Notes: generated by a model not told the origin, from the sequence alone. A stretch of 43,620 nt of DNA from an uncultured Lachnospiraceae bacterium (GCA_902801585.1 CADCIU010000020.1:1-43620), one strand, 5' to 3'. Counted from the first letter of the stretch, positions 25,393 through 35,800 are shown. Numbers and translations: made by a program.

Positions 25393-25480
25393 GCTAAACT
25401 ATCCCAGAGCTAAACTACCCCAGAGGTCACTTTTCCCCACAAACTACCCCAGAGGTCACTTTTCTTTGGTCACTTTTCTT
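25393..25480 (+). repeat. Family-1 repeat cluster (2 full, 1-2 partial)
   Basis: AGCTAAACTACCCCAGAGGTC and ACAAACTACCCCAGAGGTC, each followed by ACTTTTC; the flank GGTCACTTTTCTT is repeated three times in a row. Confidence 0.88.
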
Positions 25481-25481
25481 T

Positions 25482-25487
25482 TATAAT
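25482..25487 (+). promoter_or_regulatory. Perfect -10 box (TATAAT)
   Basis: TATAAT 45 bases before the GTG start of the membrane protein. The corresponding -35 position lies inside the repeated GGTCACTTTTC flank and matches poorly, so strength is uncertain. Confidence 0.45.
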
Positions 25488-25531
25488 CTTTGTATGAGCA
25501 GAGAGATGCAGAGAGAAAGGGTGGAATAACA

Positions 25532-26191
25532 GTGAATAACAAATCAAATCTGCTGGAAGATATTTATGCATACTATTGGTCCAATGTGAAGAGCAATCTG
25601 TTTTTGGGTATGATTATTGTGCCTCTGTCATACATATTTGCGCTTGTGGTTTTTTTTACCTCAGTACTGGGAAAGAAATCGATCCCAAAATTGGCAATTC
25701 TTGTTTTGGCTTGTTTTTTACCGATATTCTGTATTCTCTACGCCTTAAAACTATATGCCCGCTTTATCAATTTTATAAGGTCCATAAATGAACATTGGCC
25801 AACAGAGGCTGAGCAATTAAAACTAAGGGATGATTTTGCAGGCTCCAGAAGTGTTTGTAATGGAGTAATGAGAATCGGTTACGACTATTCGTATTTTCTC
25901 ATGGAGCATCAGATCATTGATACACAGAAAATCGTTTCGTTCCGTTCAGAGGAAAAACACTTTTCAAAAGGCTCTGCTATGTACATTTATGCGGTTATCG
26001 ATAATTCAGGAACACAAGACTCTGAAGTGCCAGATTCGGGAACAATAGACACAGACACAATAGGTTCGGAAATGATAGATTCGGAAACATCACCTGTCAG
26101 AAGGGATCTTTATGTCACTGCGGCCAAAAATCAGAAAGGAGCTGATGCTCTGATTAACGAAGCGACTTTCGCGTTGAGATCCATGCAGTGA
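25532..26191 (+). CDS. Two-helix membrane protein with C-terminal soluble domain
   Basis: I choose the GTG at 25532 (MNNKSNLLEDIYAYY), which has AAAGGGTGG about 8 bases upstream; the frame also has a TTG at 25490. The 219-residue protein has two hydrophobic helices (about 22-45 and 55-75), then a soluble domain. The segment YARFINFIRSI, then VCNGVMRIGYDYSYFL and KIVSFRSEE, aligns by eye with the second membrane protein at 29872 (KYARYVNELKDS, CKGKVILGSQYIFV, DIVKIYHKY). A Ser/Asp/Thr repeat (DSEVPDSGTIDTDTIGSEMIDSET) is inserted near the end. Function unknown; the shared C-terminal module may be PH-like. Confidence 0.7.
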   Translation: MNNKSNLLEDIYAYYWSNVKSNLFLGMIIVPLSYIFALVVFFTSVLGKKSIPKLAILVLACFLPIFCILYALKLYARFINFIRSINEHWPTEAEQLKLRDDFAGSRSVCNGVMRIGYDYSYFLMEHQIIDTQKIVSFRSEEKHFSKGSAMYIYAVIDNSGTQDSEVPDSGTIDTDTIGSEMIDSETSPVRRDLYVTAAKNQKGADALINEATFALRSMQ

Positions 26192-26210
26192 TATTTCCTA
26201 ATGCCAAAAA

Positions 26211-26234
26211 AGCAACCTCTGGGGTGGTTTGTTC
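26211..26234 (-). repeat. Family-1 repeat truncating the pyruvate carboxylase gene
   Basis: GCAACCTCTGGGGTGGTTTG followed by TTC, in frame with the carboxylase (reads as QTTPEV). It replaces the biotin-attachment region. Confidence 0.92.
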
Positions 26235-27954
26235 ATCGCCGACCTTGACATAAATCTGGGCGACAGCTCCGGGGATGGATGCGCCGATCTCGGACTTGTT
26301 CTCGGGGTCGGCCATGGGTACTTTGACAATGTGTTTCTGAGCCTCGGGATCCGGGACCTTGACTTCGCGGCGGATACCATTAAGTTCAAAGGAGACCGTG
26401 CGCATGCCTTCCTTGTCAACTTCGCCGAGTCCGAGGTACTTGATGACCAGCGTGTTGCCGTCTGCCACATTGACCTGGTTGGTCTCGCCGATGGTCAGGC
26501 CGTGGAAGAATACGTGGCTGCCCAGGCGCATGATGTAACCGTATTGCTCTCTATTTTTACAGAAGTCTTTGTAGACCTTGGGATAGAGGCCGTAAGAGAG
26601 GACGGAGCGCCATGTCTGGTCGGTGTGGAAGGTCGCGATCTCGCGGCGCAGACTGTCAAAATCCACCGGCTCTAACAGTTCGCCGGGTCTGCAGGTGATC
26701 GCTTTTTTGCCCTTAAGTACGACTTCCTGTAAGTCTTTGGGGAAGCCCCAGACGGGCTGGCCCATCATACCGGAGAAGTACGTGATTGCGGAATCCGGAA
26801 ATGCCAGATCTTTGCCCTTTTCGATGATGTTCTCGGGCGTCAGGTCGTTCTGGGTCATAAAGATCGCCAGGTCGCCGACCATCTTGGAGGAAGGGGTGAC
26901 CTTGGTGATGCCGCCCAGCATTTTGTCGACCTTGCGGTAGTTTTCTTTGACCTCAGTGAAGCGCTGGCCAAGGCCCATGCTCTCGACCTGCGGCTTGAGG
27001 TTCGTATACTGGCCGCCGGGGATCTCATAGCGGTAGACGTCCGTGGAGGGACTTGTGATGCCGCCCTCGAACTTGTCGTAGCGCAGGCGCACATCCGCCC
27101 AGTAATCGGTAAGGTACTGAAGCTGGTCCAGGTCGAGTCCCGTATCTCTGGGCTGACCCTGGAGCGCCGCCACGATAGCATTCATGGACGGGTTGGAGGT
27201 CATAGACGACTTGGACGATATTGCGCAGTCTACAACGTCAACGCCGGCCTCCGCCGCCATCAGATAAGTGGCCACCTGATTGCCAGAGGTGTCGTGTGTG
27301 TGCAGGTGAATCGGGATGCCGATCTCCTGTCGGAGCGTGGAAACGAGCTTCTTAGCCGCATAGGGCTTGAGCAGGCCCGCCATATCTTTGATAGCCAGCA
27401 TGTGGGCACCGCGGCGCTCGAGCTCTTTTGCCATCTCTACATAGTATTTGAGGGTGTACTTGTCGTTTTTGGGATCGAGGATGTCGCCGGTGTAGCAGAC
27501 AGCCGCCTCCAGGATCTTGTTCTGGTTCAGGACCTCGTCCATGGCGACGGTCATCCCTTCGACCCAGTTGAGTGAGTCAAAGACGCGGAAGACGTCGATG
27601 CCGCTCTTCGCTGATGCTTTGATGAACTCGCGGATCAGGTTGTCCGGGTAGTTCGTATAGCCTACCGCATTGGAGCCGCGCAGCAGCATCTGCAGAAGGA
27701 GGTTGGGCGCTTTTTCGCGGATGATGTCCAGGCGCTCCCAAGGAGATTCATGGAGGAAGCGGTAACACACGTCAAAAGTCGCGCCGCCCCAGCACTCCAG
27801 AGAGAAAGCATCCGCCAAAATCTCGGACGTGCCCTCCATGCCCTTGACGATGTCGCGGGTGCGGACGCGCGTACCAAGCAGTGACTGGTGCGCATCGCGG
27901 CAGGTGGTGTCGGTGATCAAGAGCTTTTGCTGTTTTTTGACCCATTTAGCGACG

Positions 27955-28048
27955 GCTTCCGGTCCCTTGGCATCCAGCATCTGCTTGAGACCCATCTTCC
28001 GGCTTCCGGTCCCTTGGCATCCAGCATCTGCTTGAGACCCATCTTCCG
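27955..28048. repeat. Exact 47-bp tandem duplication in the pyruvate carboxylase gene
   Basis: Units 27955-28001 and 28002-28048 are identical. Because 47 is not a multiple of three, the reading frame shifts by two. Removing one unit restores one continuous frame through MGLKQMLDAKGPEAVAKWV. Confidence 0.95.
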
Positions 28049-29619
28049 GTTTCCGGTCACGGGAGGAAATCTGGGCGGATCATAGACGAAGTTCTCACTA
28101 TTCTCGGCGATCGTGCGCTCCGCGATGTAGGTGAGCATCTTGGTGGCCGCGTCTTCGCCGGACTCAATCTCAAACAGAGAAGGCGTCTCGTCTATGAACT
28201 TGGTGTAGCACCTGCCCTTCTGGAAAGTCTCATTATTGAGCACGTTTGTGATGAAGGCGATATTCGTCTTGACACCGTTGACGCGCACTTCACGGATGGC
28301 GCGCAAGGCCTTGGAGTAGGCTCCCTTGAAGGTGCGGTCCCAGGCGGTCACCTTGACCAGCAGCGAATCATAATAGGGCGAAATAGTGGAGCCCGTGCCG
28401 GCCGTCGCCTCGTCGAGACGGATGCCGAAGCCACCCGAGATCCGGTAGCCAGTAATCCGGCCCGTGTCAGGGGCAAAGTTGTTGGTCGGATCCTCGGTCG
28501 TCACGCGGCATTGGATCGCAAAGCCGTCCAGCTTGATGTCGTCCTGGCTCCTGATGCCGACCCGCTCATCGGAGAGCGGAGCACCCTCGGCGATGACGAT
28601 CTGCGCACGGACAAGGTCGATGCCTGTGACCATCTCGGAGACGGTGTGCTCAACCTGAATGCGGGGATTCATCTCGATAAAGTAATAGTTCTCATCCTTG
28701 TCGACCAAAAATTCCAGCGTTCCCGCATTGGTGTAGCCAACATGCTTGGTGATCGCGACGGCGTCTCTGTAGAGCTTTTCCTTGACCTCCTGTGAGACGG
28801 AGAAAGCGGGCGTATATTCAACGACTTTCTGATAGCGCCTCTGCAGGGAACAGTCGCGCTCATAAAGGTGAACGACATTGCCGTGCTCGTCTGCGAGTAC
28901 CTGGACTTCCACATGTTTGGGGTTGACCAGGAACTTCTCCATGAATATATCATCGTTGCCAAAAGATTTAAGCGCCTCGGCTTTGACAAGATCAAAGTTG
29001 ATTCCAACCTCTTCTACATTATCACAGCGGCGCATGCCGCGGCCGCCGCCTTGAGGATGACCGGGAAACCGAACGCCATCGCAAGCTTCTGCGCCTCTTC
29101 GCGGCTCTTCAGCGGATCCTTGGTGCCGGGCGTTGTGGGGACATTGCAGTCGAGCGCCATTTGCTTGGCGCTGAGCTTGTCGCCCATCATATCCAGAATA
29201 TCAGACTTCGGGCCGATAAACTTGATGCCGGCCTGTTCGCAGGCTCTCGCAAAGTCACCGTTCTCGGAAAGGAAACCGTAACCGGGGTGAATCGCGTCGC
29301 AGTCGTGCATTCTGGCGAGTTCAATGATTCTGGGAATGTTCAGGTAGGCCCCCAGCGGGCTCTCGTTTTTTCCGATCAGATAGGATTCATCTGCGGCTGT
29401 GCGAAATGCCGCGTATGTATCCTCTGTGGAATAAATCGCAACAGTCTGCAGCCCCAAATCGTGGCAGGCACGGAAGATGCGCATCGCGATCTCACCGCGG
29501 TTTGCCACCAGGATTTTTTTGAATTTTGCCATAGTCTCTCCTTTATTAAGTGTCATGACATCCGGCAGCGCAGGTTAGAACAAATGGATTCAATGCTCCT
29601 TTTGCGATGCATGCAGCAG

Positions 29620-29649
29620 GTGAATTGTGTAATAATACGCATAATTCAC
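29620..29649. promoter_or_regulatory. GTGAATT/AATTCAC dyad upstream of the carboxylase gene
   Basis: Exact 7-bp arms, 16 bases apart, with TAATAAT-like -10 sequence between them, about 90 bases upstream of the start at 29532. It could be a regulated promoter for the carboxylase or for the divergent membrane protein. The rest of the 29533-29871 gap holds one family-1 copy and a weak CCTGTC/GACAGG hairpin at 29766-29789. Confidence 0.35.
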
Positions 29650-29655
29650 TACCGT

Positions 29656-29680
29656 AAAACTACCCCAGAGGTCGATTTTT
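29656..29680 (+). repeat. Family-1 repeat, single copy
   Basis: AAAACTACCCCAGAGGTCG followed by ATTTTTGCC, in the gap between the carboxylase and the next membrane protein gene. Confidence 0.88.
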
Positions 29681-29871
29681 GCCGTTGTATTTGCGCAGAT
29701 AATGCTTTTTTGGAGCATATTTTAATCCCGGTAATCATCGTCGCTTTGTTCTTTAATGTAAAAGGCCTGTCACACTAAATGCGACAGGTCCTGTTTCTGT
29801 ATGAGAGACATGGAAAATAAAGGGCAGATGTAATAGGGTGAAAAAAACGGAAACGCTTGGAGGAGATGACA

Positions 29872-30915
29872 ATGAAAAAAGACAGAAGATTTAAGATCGA
29901 TCGAAGGCTGCTGATCGCCGCTGCCGTCATCGCTCTCATATTCACGATCATCATCTTCCTCGATCAAAACGGACAGGATGGCAGGAATATGGCAAAGAGG
30001 ATCAGTATTTTGATCAGGACAATGCTGCCGGAATTGTTTTTGTTCGCAGCATTGCGATTTCCGACTATGATCTATTCGACTGCACTGGCCGCAATAGGAG
30101 CTTTCTGGTCAGTTTATTTCGCGCTGCTGATTCCCGCCGTACTGCTTATCAGTCAAAATCCGGTATCAGGTTCAAGTCTTTCCACGGTAGTTATAGTAGC
30201 TTCGTGTATTATCGGTCTGATCCTGGCGGTGATGAGTGCGGCAGAAGCCGTCTCTTGGATCAGAGAGCTGCGGGACAGAAAAAAAGCGGAGGATGCCGCG
30301 GAAGGCATTGACCGGATGACGAAAGGCCTCACTACATTTCTTCGTCCGCGCATGACAGGTGCACTTGCGATGTTTTTTCCGCTGGTGCTGCTGACGTTTC
30401 TCTTTCCCCAACTTGGGGAAAACAACTCGTTCCTATCCATGTTCTCTCCTAAAAACAGTGACGATCTGATCACACTCGTTGTTTACCTCCTGTTCCCTGT
30501 CGGGGCGCTGTTGTCAGTATTATATATGATCGGCGTGATACGGAAATATGCCCGGTATGTCAACGAACTGAAAGATTCCGGTGCAGACGGCCAGGCAGCA
30601 CTGGATTATCACAGGGGAAAGCCTTACTGCAAAGGCAAAGTAATTCTTGGCTCACAATACATCTTCGTAGAGGGAGCAGGCCGTCTCACTCAATACAACG
30701 ATATTGTGAAGATTTATCACAAATACAAAGAAGGCGGTAAGGGTCAGTACTGGAATCTCATTGCAGTAAAAACGAACGGCGAGGAATTTTGTCTGGTCGA
30801 ACTGCCGTATGCGCACAATCAGAAGAATTATGATGATTATGTCCGGCCGATGCTTGACGAGATTGAAGTCTATAATCCAGAGATCGTGATCGATGGGGCC
30901 GGGAAATTCCGTTAG
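29872..30915 (+). CDS. Polytopic membrane protein with C-terminal soluble domain
   Basis: ATG 29872 (MKKDRRFKIDRRLL) follows TTGGAGGAG at 8 bases. The 347 residues have about six hydrophobic helices: near 15-33, 44-62, 65-90, 100-125, 160-180 and 200-220. A soluble tail contains VIRKYARYVNELKDS, CKGKVILGSQYIFVEG and DIVKIYHKYKEGG. The same tail pattern ends the smaller membrane protein at 25532-26191, so the two are probably paralogues separated by the carboxylase gene. The C-terminus may be a PH- or YcxB-like domain; no enzyme motif is visible. A family-1 array starts at the base after the stop codon. Confidence 0.72.
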   Translation: MKKDRRFKIDRRLLIAAAVIALIFTIIIFLDQNGQDGRNMAKRISILIRTMLPELFLFAALRFPTMIYSTALAAIGAFWSVYFALLIPAVLLISQNPVSGSSLSTVVIVASCIIGLILAVMSAAEAVSWIRELRDRKKAEDAAEGIDRMTKGLTTFLRPRMTGALAMFFPLVLLTFLFPQLGENNSFLSMFSPKNSDDLITLVVYLLFPVGALLSVLYMIGVIRKYARYVNELKDSGADGQAALDYHRGKPYCKGKVILGSQYIFVEGAGRLTQYNDIVKIYHKYKEGGKGQYWNLIAVKTNGEEFCLVELPYAHNQKNYDDYVRPMLDEIEVYNPEIVIDGAGKFR

Positions 30916-31100
30916 GAACAACCTACCCCAGAGGTCGAATCTTCCCGGGAACAACCTACCCCAGAGGTCGAATCTTTCCTGGAATCTTTCCCTGGGAACA
31001 ACCTACCCCAGAGGTCGAATCTTTCCCCGGGAACAACCTACCCCAGAGGTCGAATCTTTTCCCCAGAGGTCGAATCTTTTCCCCAGAGGTCGAATCTTTT
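30916..31100 (+). repeat. Family-1 repeat cluster (6 copies, internal 20-bp tandem)
   Basis: Four GGAACAACCTACCCCAGAGG copies, each followed by TCGAATCTTTCC, then two shortened CCCCAGAGGTCGAATCTTTT units at exactly 20-bp period. It fills the gap between two convergent genes and begins right after the membrane-protein stop. Confidence 0.93.
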
Positions 31101-31104
31101 GACA

Positions 31105-34100
31105 TCATTCGATCTTCACCCACTCAATTCCCTGCGCCGCCAGATGCTTCTGTATTTCTGTACCCTCATGGCAATGAAGCTTGATTCCTTTAAGGTTCAA
31201 TGACGCAGCATTGATATACAGCAGCGAATCCGGCAGATATATGTCCGTGATCCCTTCACAATCACTGAGATAATCATTGACATACAGGATTCCGTCCGGA
31301 ATGACGAGCTCACCTTCTATTCCTCTCGGAGCAGCGATGAGTGTCTTATGGTCCTCGCTTACCAGAAGTCCGTCGATCTCGTCCAGGTCGTCGTTCTTTG
31401 GATCTACTTCGAACCGCATAAAGATTACGTTGTCTAGATTATTACTTTTAAATTCTTCCAGTTTTGCCGGAATCCGGATCACCTCCTGATGAAAGCCCTC
31501 TCCGTAACCGCCGCTGAACGCGCCCCATCCCATTCTGCGAAGTTTGTCGGGCAGGATCAGTTCTCCGTAATTTTCATGCAGCGTGAAGGCCGTTTTCCCA
31601 ATCCACTCCAGCGTGGACGGCAGGCTGACGTTTTCCAGCTCTAAGCCACTGAATGCGCCGTCACGAATCTCTTTCAGTCCTCTGTTAAACACCACTGTCT
31701 TAAGCTTTTTGCAATCCCGGAAGGCTCTCTTACCGATCACGCGCATAGAACCGGACAGCCGGATCTCTTCGATAAAATCATTGTATGCAAACGCCTCGTC
31801 TGCAATCTCTTCCACATCATCGGGAATCGTGTACTGTGTCTGCCGGCTTCCCCGGGGGTACCAGACCAGCTTGCTTCCGTCTTTGGTGAGCAGGACATTG
31901 TCGACGGCCGTATACATGGGATTCTCGGAGGACACTTCGATCCGGGAGAGATTCGGGTGATATGCCGTGATCCGTGCATCGATCTCTTCTACCGTTTCAG
32001 GGATCACCAGACTGCTCAAGCCGATTCCACTATTGATCAGAATGCCGCCGTCACGGATCGCCGTCACCGGCAGACCATTGAAGGCAGAGGGAACTTCCAG
32101 TTCCACGCTGCTGCTTTCCTCAGGCAGAATTATACCCCAGAGCTCGGCGCGCGCCTTGTATACGCGCCAAGTGAGGGTGCCTGATTCCGTATCCTGTGTC
32201 ACTACGTCAAAATACTGATCTTCCGGATCGGTATTGTGATCGACCCGCATGCCGAACTCTTCCGCGTACTCCTGTGCAGCCGATCCTTCCGAGCAGTGGA
32301 TCAGCAGGGAATATGTCTTTTCATTCTCTCCTGTCGCTGCGGATACATCCGATTCCCCCGGAAATACATTTCGGGAGAACCGATACGTGCTGTCCGGGAT
32401 ATTGAACTCTGTGTCGGGGTCAAGCTCGGTAAACAGCCCGCTCTGAAGTGTCGTGATCCCATCCGGGATGACGACATATTCCTTCATTTTGGAGGGGCGC
32501 ATGATGATCGAGTCCTTTGATGTATTTGTAATAAAACCTCCCGAAGAAGCAAAATACTCATTCCCCTCATCAACTTCAAAGGAAGCGATCTCCGAATTCT
32601 TAAAAACATCCCGTCCGATATGGCTTACATTCGGACCGATCCGATAGTTTTCGGCTGTCTCTTTCGGGTAATCGTCCTTCGAGAATTGATATTCCACACT
32701 TTCTATTCCAAACGCCGCATCACCGATATATGTAAGAGCATCCGGCAGTTTGGGCGCATTGAGCGCAGAGCAGTTGTAAAATGCCGCGTTTTCAATCACC
32801 GCAAGAGAGTCCGGAAACACCACTTCGCTGATTTTTGCCTTACTGAAAGCACCATATTGAATGACCTCAGTGCCCGGCTCCACAGTGTATGACCCCTCTC
32901 TGCCTGCCGGAAATTGGATCAGATTCTTCCCGTCCGCTGTATAGAGGACATTATCCACTGTCTTGTAGTTCGCGCCGTCTCCGCGAACAGAGATCTCTTT
33001 GAGCTCTTTGCACCCGCCAAACGGAATATCTCCAATCTGCTCCAGAGAAGCCGGCAGCTCCACCGATTCCAGTTTGCTGCCCAGGAAAGCGCCTCTTCCG
33101 ATCTCCTTCACGCCGTCAGGGATCTGTATTTTGACAAGGTCGGTCCATTGGAACGCTTCAACCCCGATCCTTCTGAGGTTTTCGGGCAGGTTGATCTCTT
33201 CAATATGATAGTCACTTGCAAATGCATAATCATCGATTTCCTCGACAGTTCCCGACAGCGATACTGATCGGATCCCTTCGTTTTGCATGAAAGCGCCTTC
33301 TCCGATCTTTTTCACCGGCACCGACTCATAGTATTCCGGTATGACGATTTTCTCGTCTGTTCCCACATAGTCGACCACTTCTGCATAGTCATCGAATACG
33401 TCAAAATACAGAACGCCGTTTTCCGTCTCCATCTCCCCGTTTTCATGATCCGCCGACTCATAATTCACATCAGTGATCTCGCTCGCATGTATTTTACTGT
33501 TGATATCTTTGACCGTGATCTGGCAGACAAAATTATATGGAAATGATGAGGCGGGCTTTACCTCAAAGCGGAACGAGCTGTCGATGGGCAGTGTCGGCCA
33601 GTCAACGCCGATAAACTGCCACTGGTCATAGGGAAGCATCGTGCCATTCTCATCTCTGACCGGAGAATAAGTAAATCTCGATATATCGATGATGCTCTTG
33701 TAATCCGAAATATCGATTGACCCCTTTCCGCTGATCCACGCGCTTCCGGAGTCATCGGTGATATCAAGGATCTCCGTCTCCTGTTCCGTGTCCTTAACTT
33801 TCAGTGAGATCGCAGAGCGGTTATATAACCCCATCTCCATCCCCAGGAGTTCATCACCGGGCGTCAGAACAATGTTGAGTGTCTTGTAAGCGTGTTCTCC
33901 CCCGCTCCCGCCTTCGATCTGCCGAAATCCCCACGGAGAGTGGGATTTGCTGAGATCGGACACCGCATAGATCAGCAGCTGGTCTTTTGGCACATGCAGG
34001 ACATTGTTCTCATCCGGCACTGTCCCGACGTCACAGAGTATTTTCAGATAATTACCTGCACTGTTGCGGATCAAAAAAGTGTAGAAAGCCTCAGACATGT

Positions 34101-35736
34101 TCTCCGCCTGCTCCTGTGTGAGCTGCAGCGTGAGCTCGTCGCCCTCGTCCTGCATCAGGGCAAGCTCCCAGTCCGCATTGGCGCTCGAAAACCAGGACGT
34201 CGTATAGGCGTCCACATAATTGCGGTATGAATCAGAGAGTGCGCTTTCTTCTGTATAGAGTTCCTGTGCCACATCGTACAGTTCCGCATTGTCTCCCGGC
34301 AGATATATGGAAACACCGCCCGTGTTTTCCACATTCGAAGCGGATCTCACGATCATTTCATCCAGCGCCGCAATGACATCCCTGCTCTGTTCCGGATAGA
34401 GCTCACTGACATTTTGCGCAAAATCTCTGAGGTCGATCAGATCATAGGCCCCCTCTTTGGAAGGTGACGCGCTAAGGCCAAATGCCTTCGACCTGGCGCG
34501 GGCCTGATTGATCGGTGCATACCGGTCACTGCCGATTCCTTCGCGCATCGCCTCAAACAGACTGTTCGCACTGCTGATCAGTTTCTCCGTCTTGCTCAGG
34601 TCCATGGCAGCAAGGGTGACATCAGGATTGAACACCCTACTCCTGTTGGCTTCATAGTAAGTACCATAGGCGTCCACGATTTCGCTGACGATTTCTTTCG
34701 CGTCGCTCGTCCTGTTGAGGACAGACAAAAAAGAGTAATCCCAGCCGCGGCCGGGCTCCAGCTCTTCAGAGCCGACCATATAGTCCGCGTAATCCTTCCA
34801 GAGGTTGGCCGACTCGATATTGCCCATCAGGCACGCGTCGAAGCCGACCCAGTCCAGTTTTCTGCCAGAGGAGGGGGCTGCGCTGCCGAAAATGGTCCGG
34901 TCCATCGCGCTCCGCAGCTCCTGCAGGATCAGGCTGTCATTGCCAAAGAGCTCATCGCTTCCGTATCCCCACAGAGGGCCGCCGCCATGGTCCCACAGTA
35001 TAAGTCCGTAGTGTTTTGCCGGATAATTGTCCGTGCAATAGTTGATGAATGCAGACAGCGTCCCGGGCGATCCCATATCCGCGACTTCCTGCGTCTGCGC
35101 GGTGATCAGGAACCCGTCGCCGGTCGAAGAAAAAGCCACCTTGCCTGATCCGTCGCCTCTCATGTCCAAAACACTGTTATTCGTGTTCGGGATATTGCTG
35201 ACCCATCGTTTGCAGCCGCCCGCATACACGACCAGATTCGTCTTGTCGTGATCGAGACCGGCATTCGTCATTTCGATGAGATCGTTGGTAGCCGCGCCGT
35301 TCCGGCTCTCCAGGTTGGAACCCACGACATAGACCATTACGGTGTATTCTTTCTCGTCTGCGGTATTTTGACCGGTTTCCGGAACTTTGGACGATCCGCT
35401 GGCAGTATTTTGGCCCGCTTCCGAGACCTTGCCGGAATGATCCGCAGTTTCTCCCGCTGTGATCGGCGTGATCACTGAAGCCCCTGTGTCCTCGCTTGCG
35501 GTCTTGCGGACCTGCGCGGCGCGGTAGTAATCACCATCCTCTTCTTCCGTGATCATAAGTGACGGCTTCGCGCTCTGCGCCGGTGAAGCGCCCGAACCGT
35601 CCGCAGTTTCCTGCTCGGGCGCCGTTTCCGCATTGGAGGCTCCTCTCCCGCTCAAAGTGTCGTTTCCGCACCCGGTCCATGTACACATATTCAAAATGAT
35701 CGCGATGACGATCAGAAAAGCCAAGTGCTTCTTCAT
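31105..35736 (-). CDS. Clostripain-family (C11) protease lipoprotein with leucine-rich repeats
   Basis: A 1543-residue surface lipoprotein. The signal peptide ends at lipobox WTGC (Cys23). Ser/Thr/Ala/Glu-rich linker repeats span about 35-128, with the C11 protease domain from residue 130 (YTVMVYVVGSNLESRNGAA). Catalytic His250 is in LILWDHGGG and catalytic Cys302 in VGFDACLMGN. A beta-rich domain follows, then from about 770 to the end many BspA/LRR_5 repeats (IGEGAFMQNEGIRSVSLS, IGRGAFLGSKLESVELP). Clostripains cleave after Arg and are usually Ca-activated; LRR_5 arrays bind host or polymer ligands. ATG 35736 follows AAGGAG. A tethered protease with its own adhesion module is the simple reading. 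No sign of breakage was found, which contrasts with the neighbouring genes. Confidence 0.92.
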   Translation of the reverse strand: MKKHLAFLIVIAIILNMCTWTGCGNDTLSGRGASNAETAPEQETADGSGASPAQSAKPSLMITEEEDGDYYRAAQVRKTASEDTGASVITPITAGETADHSGKVSEAGQNTASGSSKVPETGQNTADEKEYTVMVYVVGSNLESRNGAATNDLIEMTNAGLDHDKTNLVVYAGGCKRWVSNIPNTNNSVLDMRGDGSGKVAFSSTGDGFLITAQTQEVADMGSPGTLSAFINYCTDNYPAKHYGLILWDHGGGPLWGYGSDELFGNDSLILQELRSAMDRTIFGSAAPSSGRKLDWVGFDACLMGNIESANLWKDYADYMVGSEELEPGRGWDYSFLSVLNRTSDAKEIVSEIVDAYGTYYEANRSRVFNPDVTLAAMDLSKTEKLISSANSLFEAMREGIGSDRYAPINQARARSKAFGLSASPSKEGAYDLIDLRDFAQNVSELYPEQSRDVIAALDEMIVRSASNVENTGGVSIYLPGDNAELYDVAQELYTEESALSDSYRNYVDAYTTSWFSSANADWELALMQDEGDELTLQLTQEQAENMSEAFYTFLIRNSAGNYLKILCDVGTVPDENNVLHVPKDQLLIYAVSDLSKSHSPWGFRQIEGGSGGEHAYKTLNIVLTPGDELLGMEMGLYNRSAISLKVKDTEQETEILDITDDSGSAWISGKGSIDISDYKSIIDISRFTYSPVRDENGTMLPYDQWQFIGVDWPTLPIDSSFRFEVKPASSFPYNFVCQITVKDINSKIHASEITDVNYESADHENGEMETENGVLYFDVFDDYAEVVDYVGTDEKIVIPEYYESVPVKKIGEGAFMQNEGIRSVSLSGTVEEIDDYAFASDYHIEEINLPENLRRIGVEAFQWTDLVKIQIPDGVKEIGRGAFLGSKLESVELPASLEQIGDIPFGGCKELKEISVRGDGANYKTVDNVLYTADGKNLIQFPAGREGSYTVEPGTEVIQYGAFSKAKISEVVFPDSLAVIENAAFYNCSALNAPKLPDALTYIGDAAFGIESVEYQFSKDDYPKETAENYRIGPNVSHIGRDVFKNSEIASFEVDEGNEYFASSGGFITNTSKDSIIMRPSKMKEYVVIPDGITTLQSGLFTELDPDTEFNIPDSTYRFSRNVFPGESDVSAATGENEKTYSLLIHCSEGSAAQEYAEEFGMRVDHNTDPEDQYFDVVTQDTESGTLTWRVYKARAELWGIILPEESSSVELEVPSAFNGLPVTAIRDGGILINSGIGLSSLVIPETVEEIDARITAYHPNLSRIEVSSENPMYTAVDNVLLTKDGSKLVWYPRGSRQTQYTIPDDVEEIADEAFAYNDFIEEIRLSGSMRVIGKRAFRDCKKLKTVVFNRGLKEIRDGAFSGLELENVSLPSTLEWIGKTAFTLHENYGELILPDKLRRMGWGAFSGGYGEGFHQEVIRIPAKLEEFKSNNLDNVIFMRFEVDPKNDDLDEIDGLLVSEDHKTLIAAPRGIEGELVIPDGILYVNDYLSDCEGITDIYLPDSLLYINAASLNLKGIKLHCHEGTEIQKHLAAQGIEWVKIE

Positions 35737-35800
35737 GTTTTCTCCTTGACACCACGCAAAGAATTTGTAAAGGGATCAATTTGTAACGTCGTCTGCCCTC

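Larger units (their letters stand above)
26154..29532 (-). pseudogene. pycA: Pyruvate carboxylase, broken at three points
   Basis: ATG 29532 follows AAAGGAGAG. The biotin carboxylase domain begins KKILVANRGEIAMRIFRAC and includes HPGYGFLSENGDFA. Near 29035 the glycine-rich ATP-grasp loop is shortened by about 13 bases and the frame shifts. The rest of this domain (MRRCDNVEEVG, MNPRIQVEHTVSEM) runs to an exact 47-bp tandem duplication (27955-28048), which shifts the frame again. The carboxyltransferase domain (DTTCRDAHQSLLGTR, HTHDTSGNQ) is intact. The biotin carrier domain is cut after GASIPGAVAQIYVKVGDE: the next codons are a family-1 repeat and a read-through tail, so the AMKM biotin lysine is absent. 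The intact enzyme would make oxaloacetate from pyruvate, bicarbonate and ATP. As read, it cannot work. Confidence 0.93.

Noticed and set aside
29766..29789. CCTGTC/GACAGG hairpin as a terminator
   Set aside because: Six base pairs, a long loop and no T tract, with no plus-strand gene upstream to terminate.
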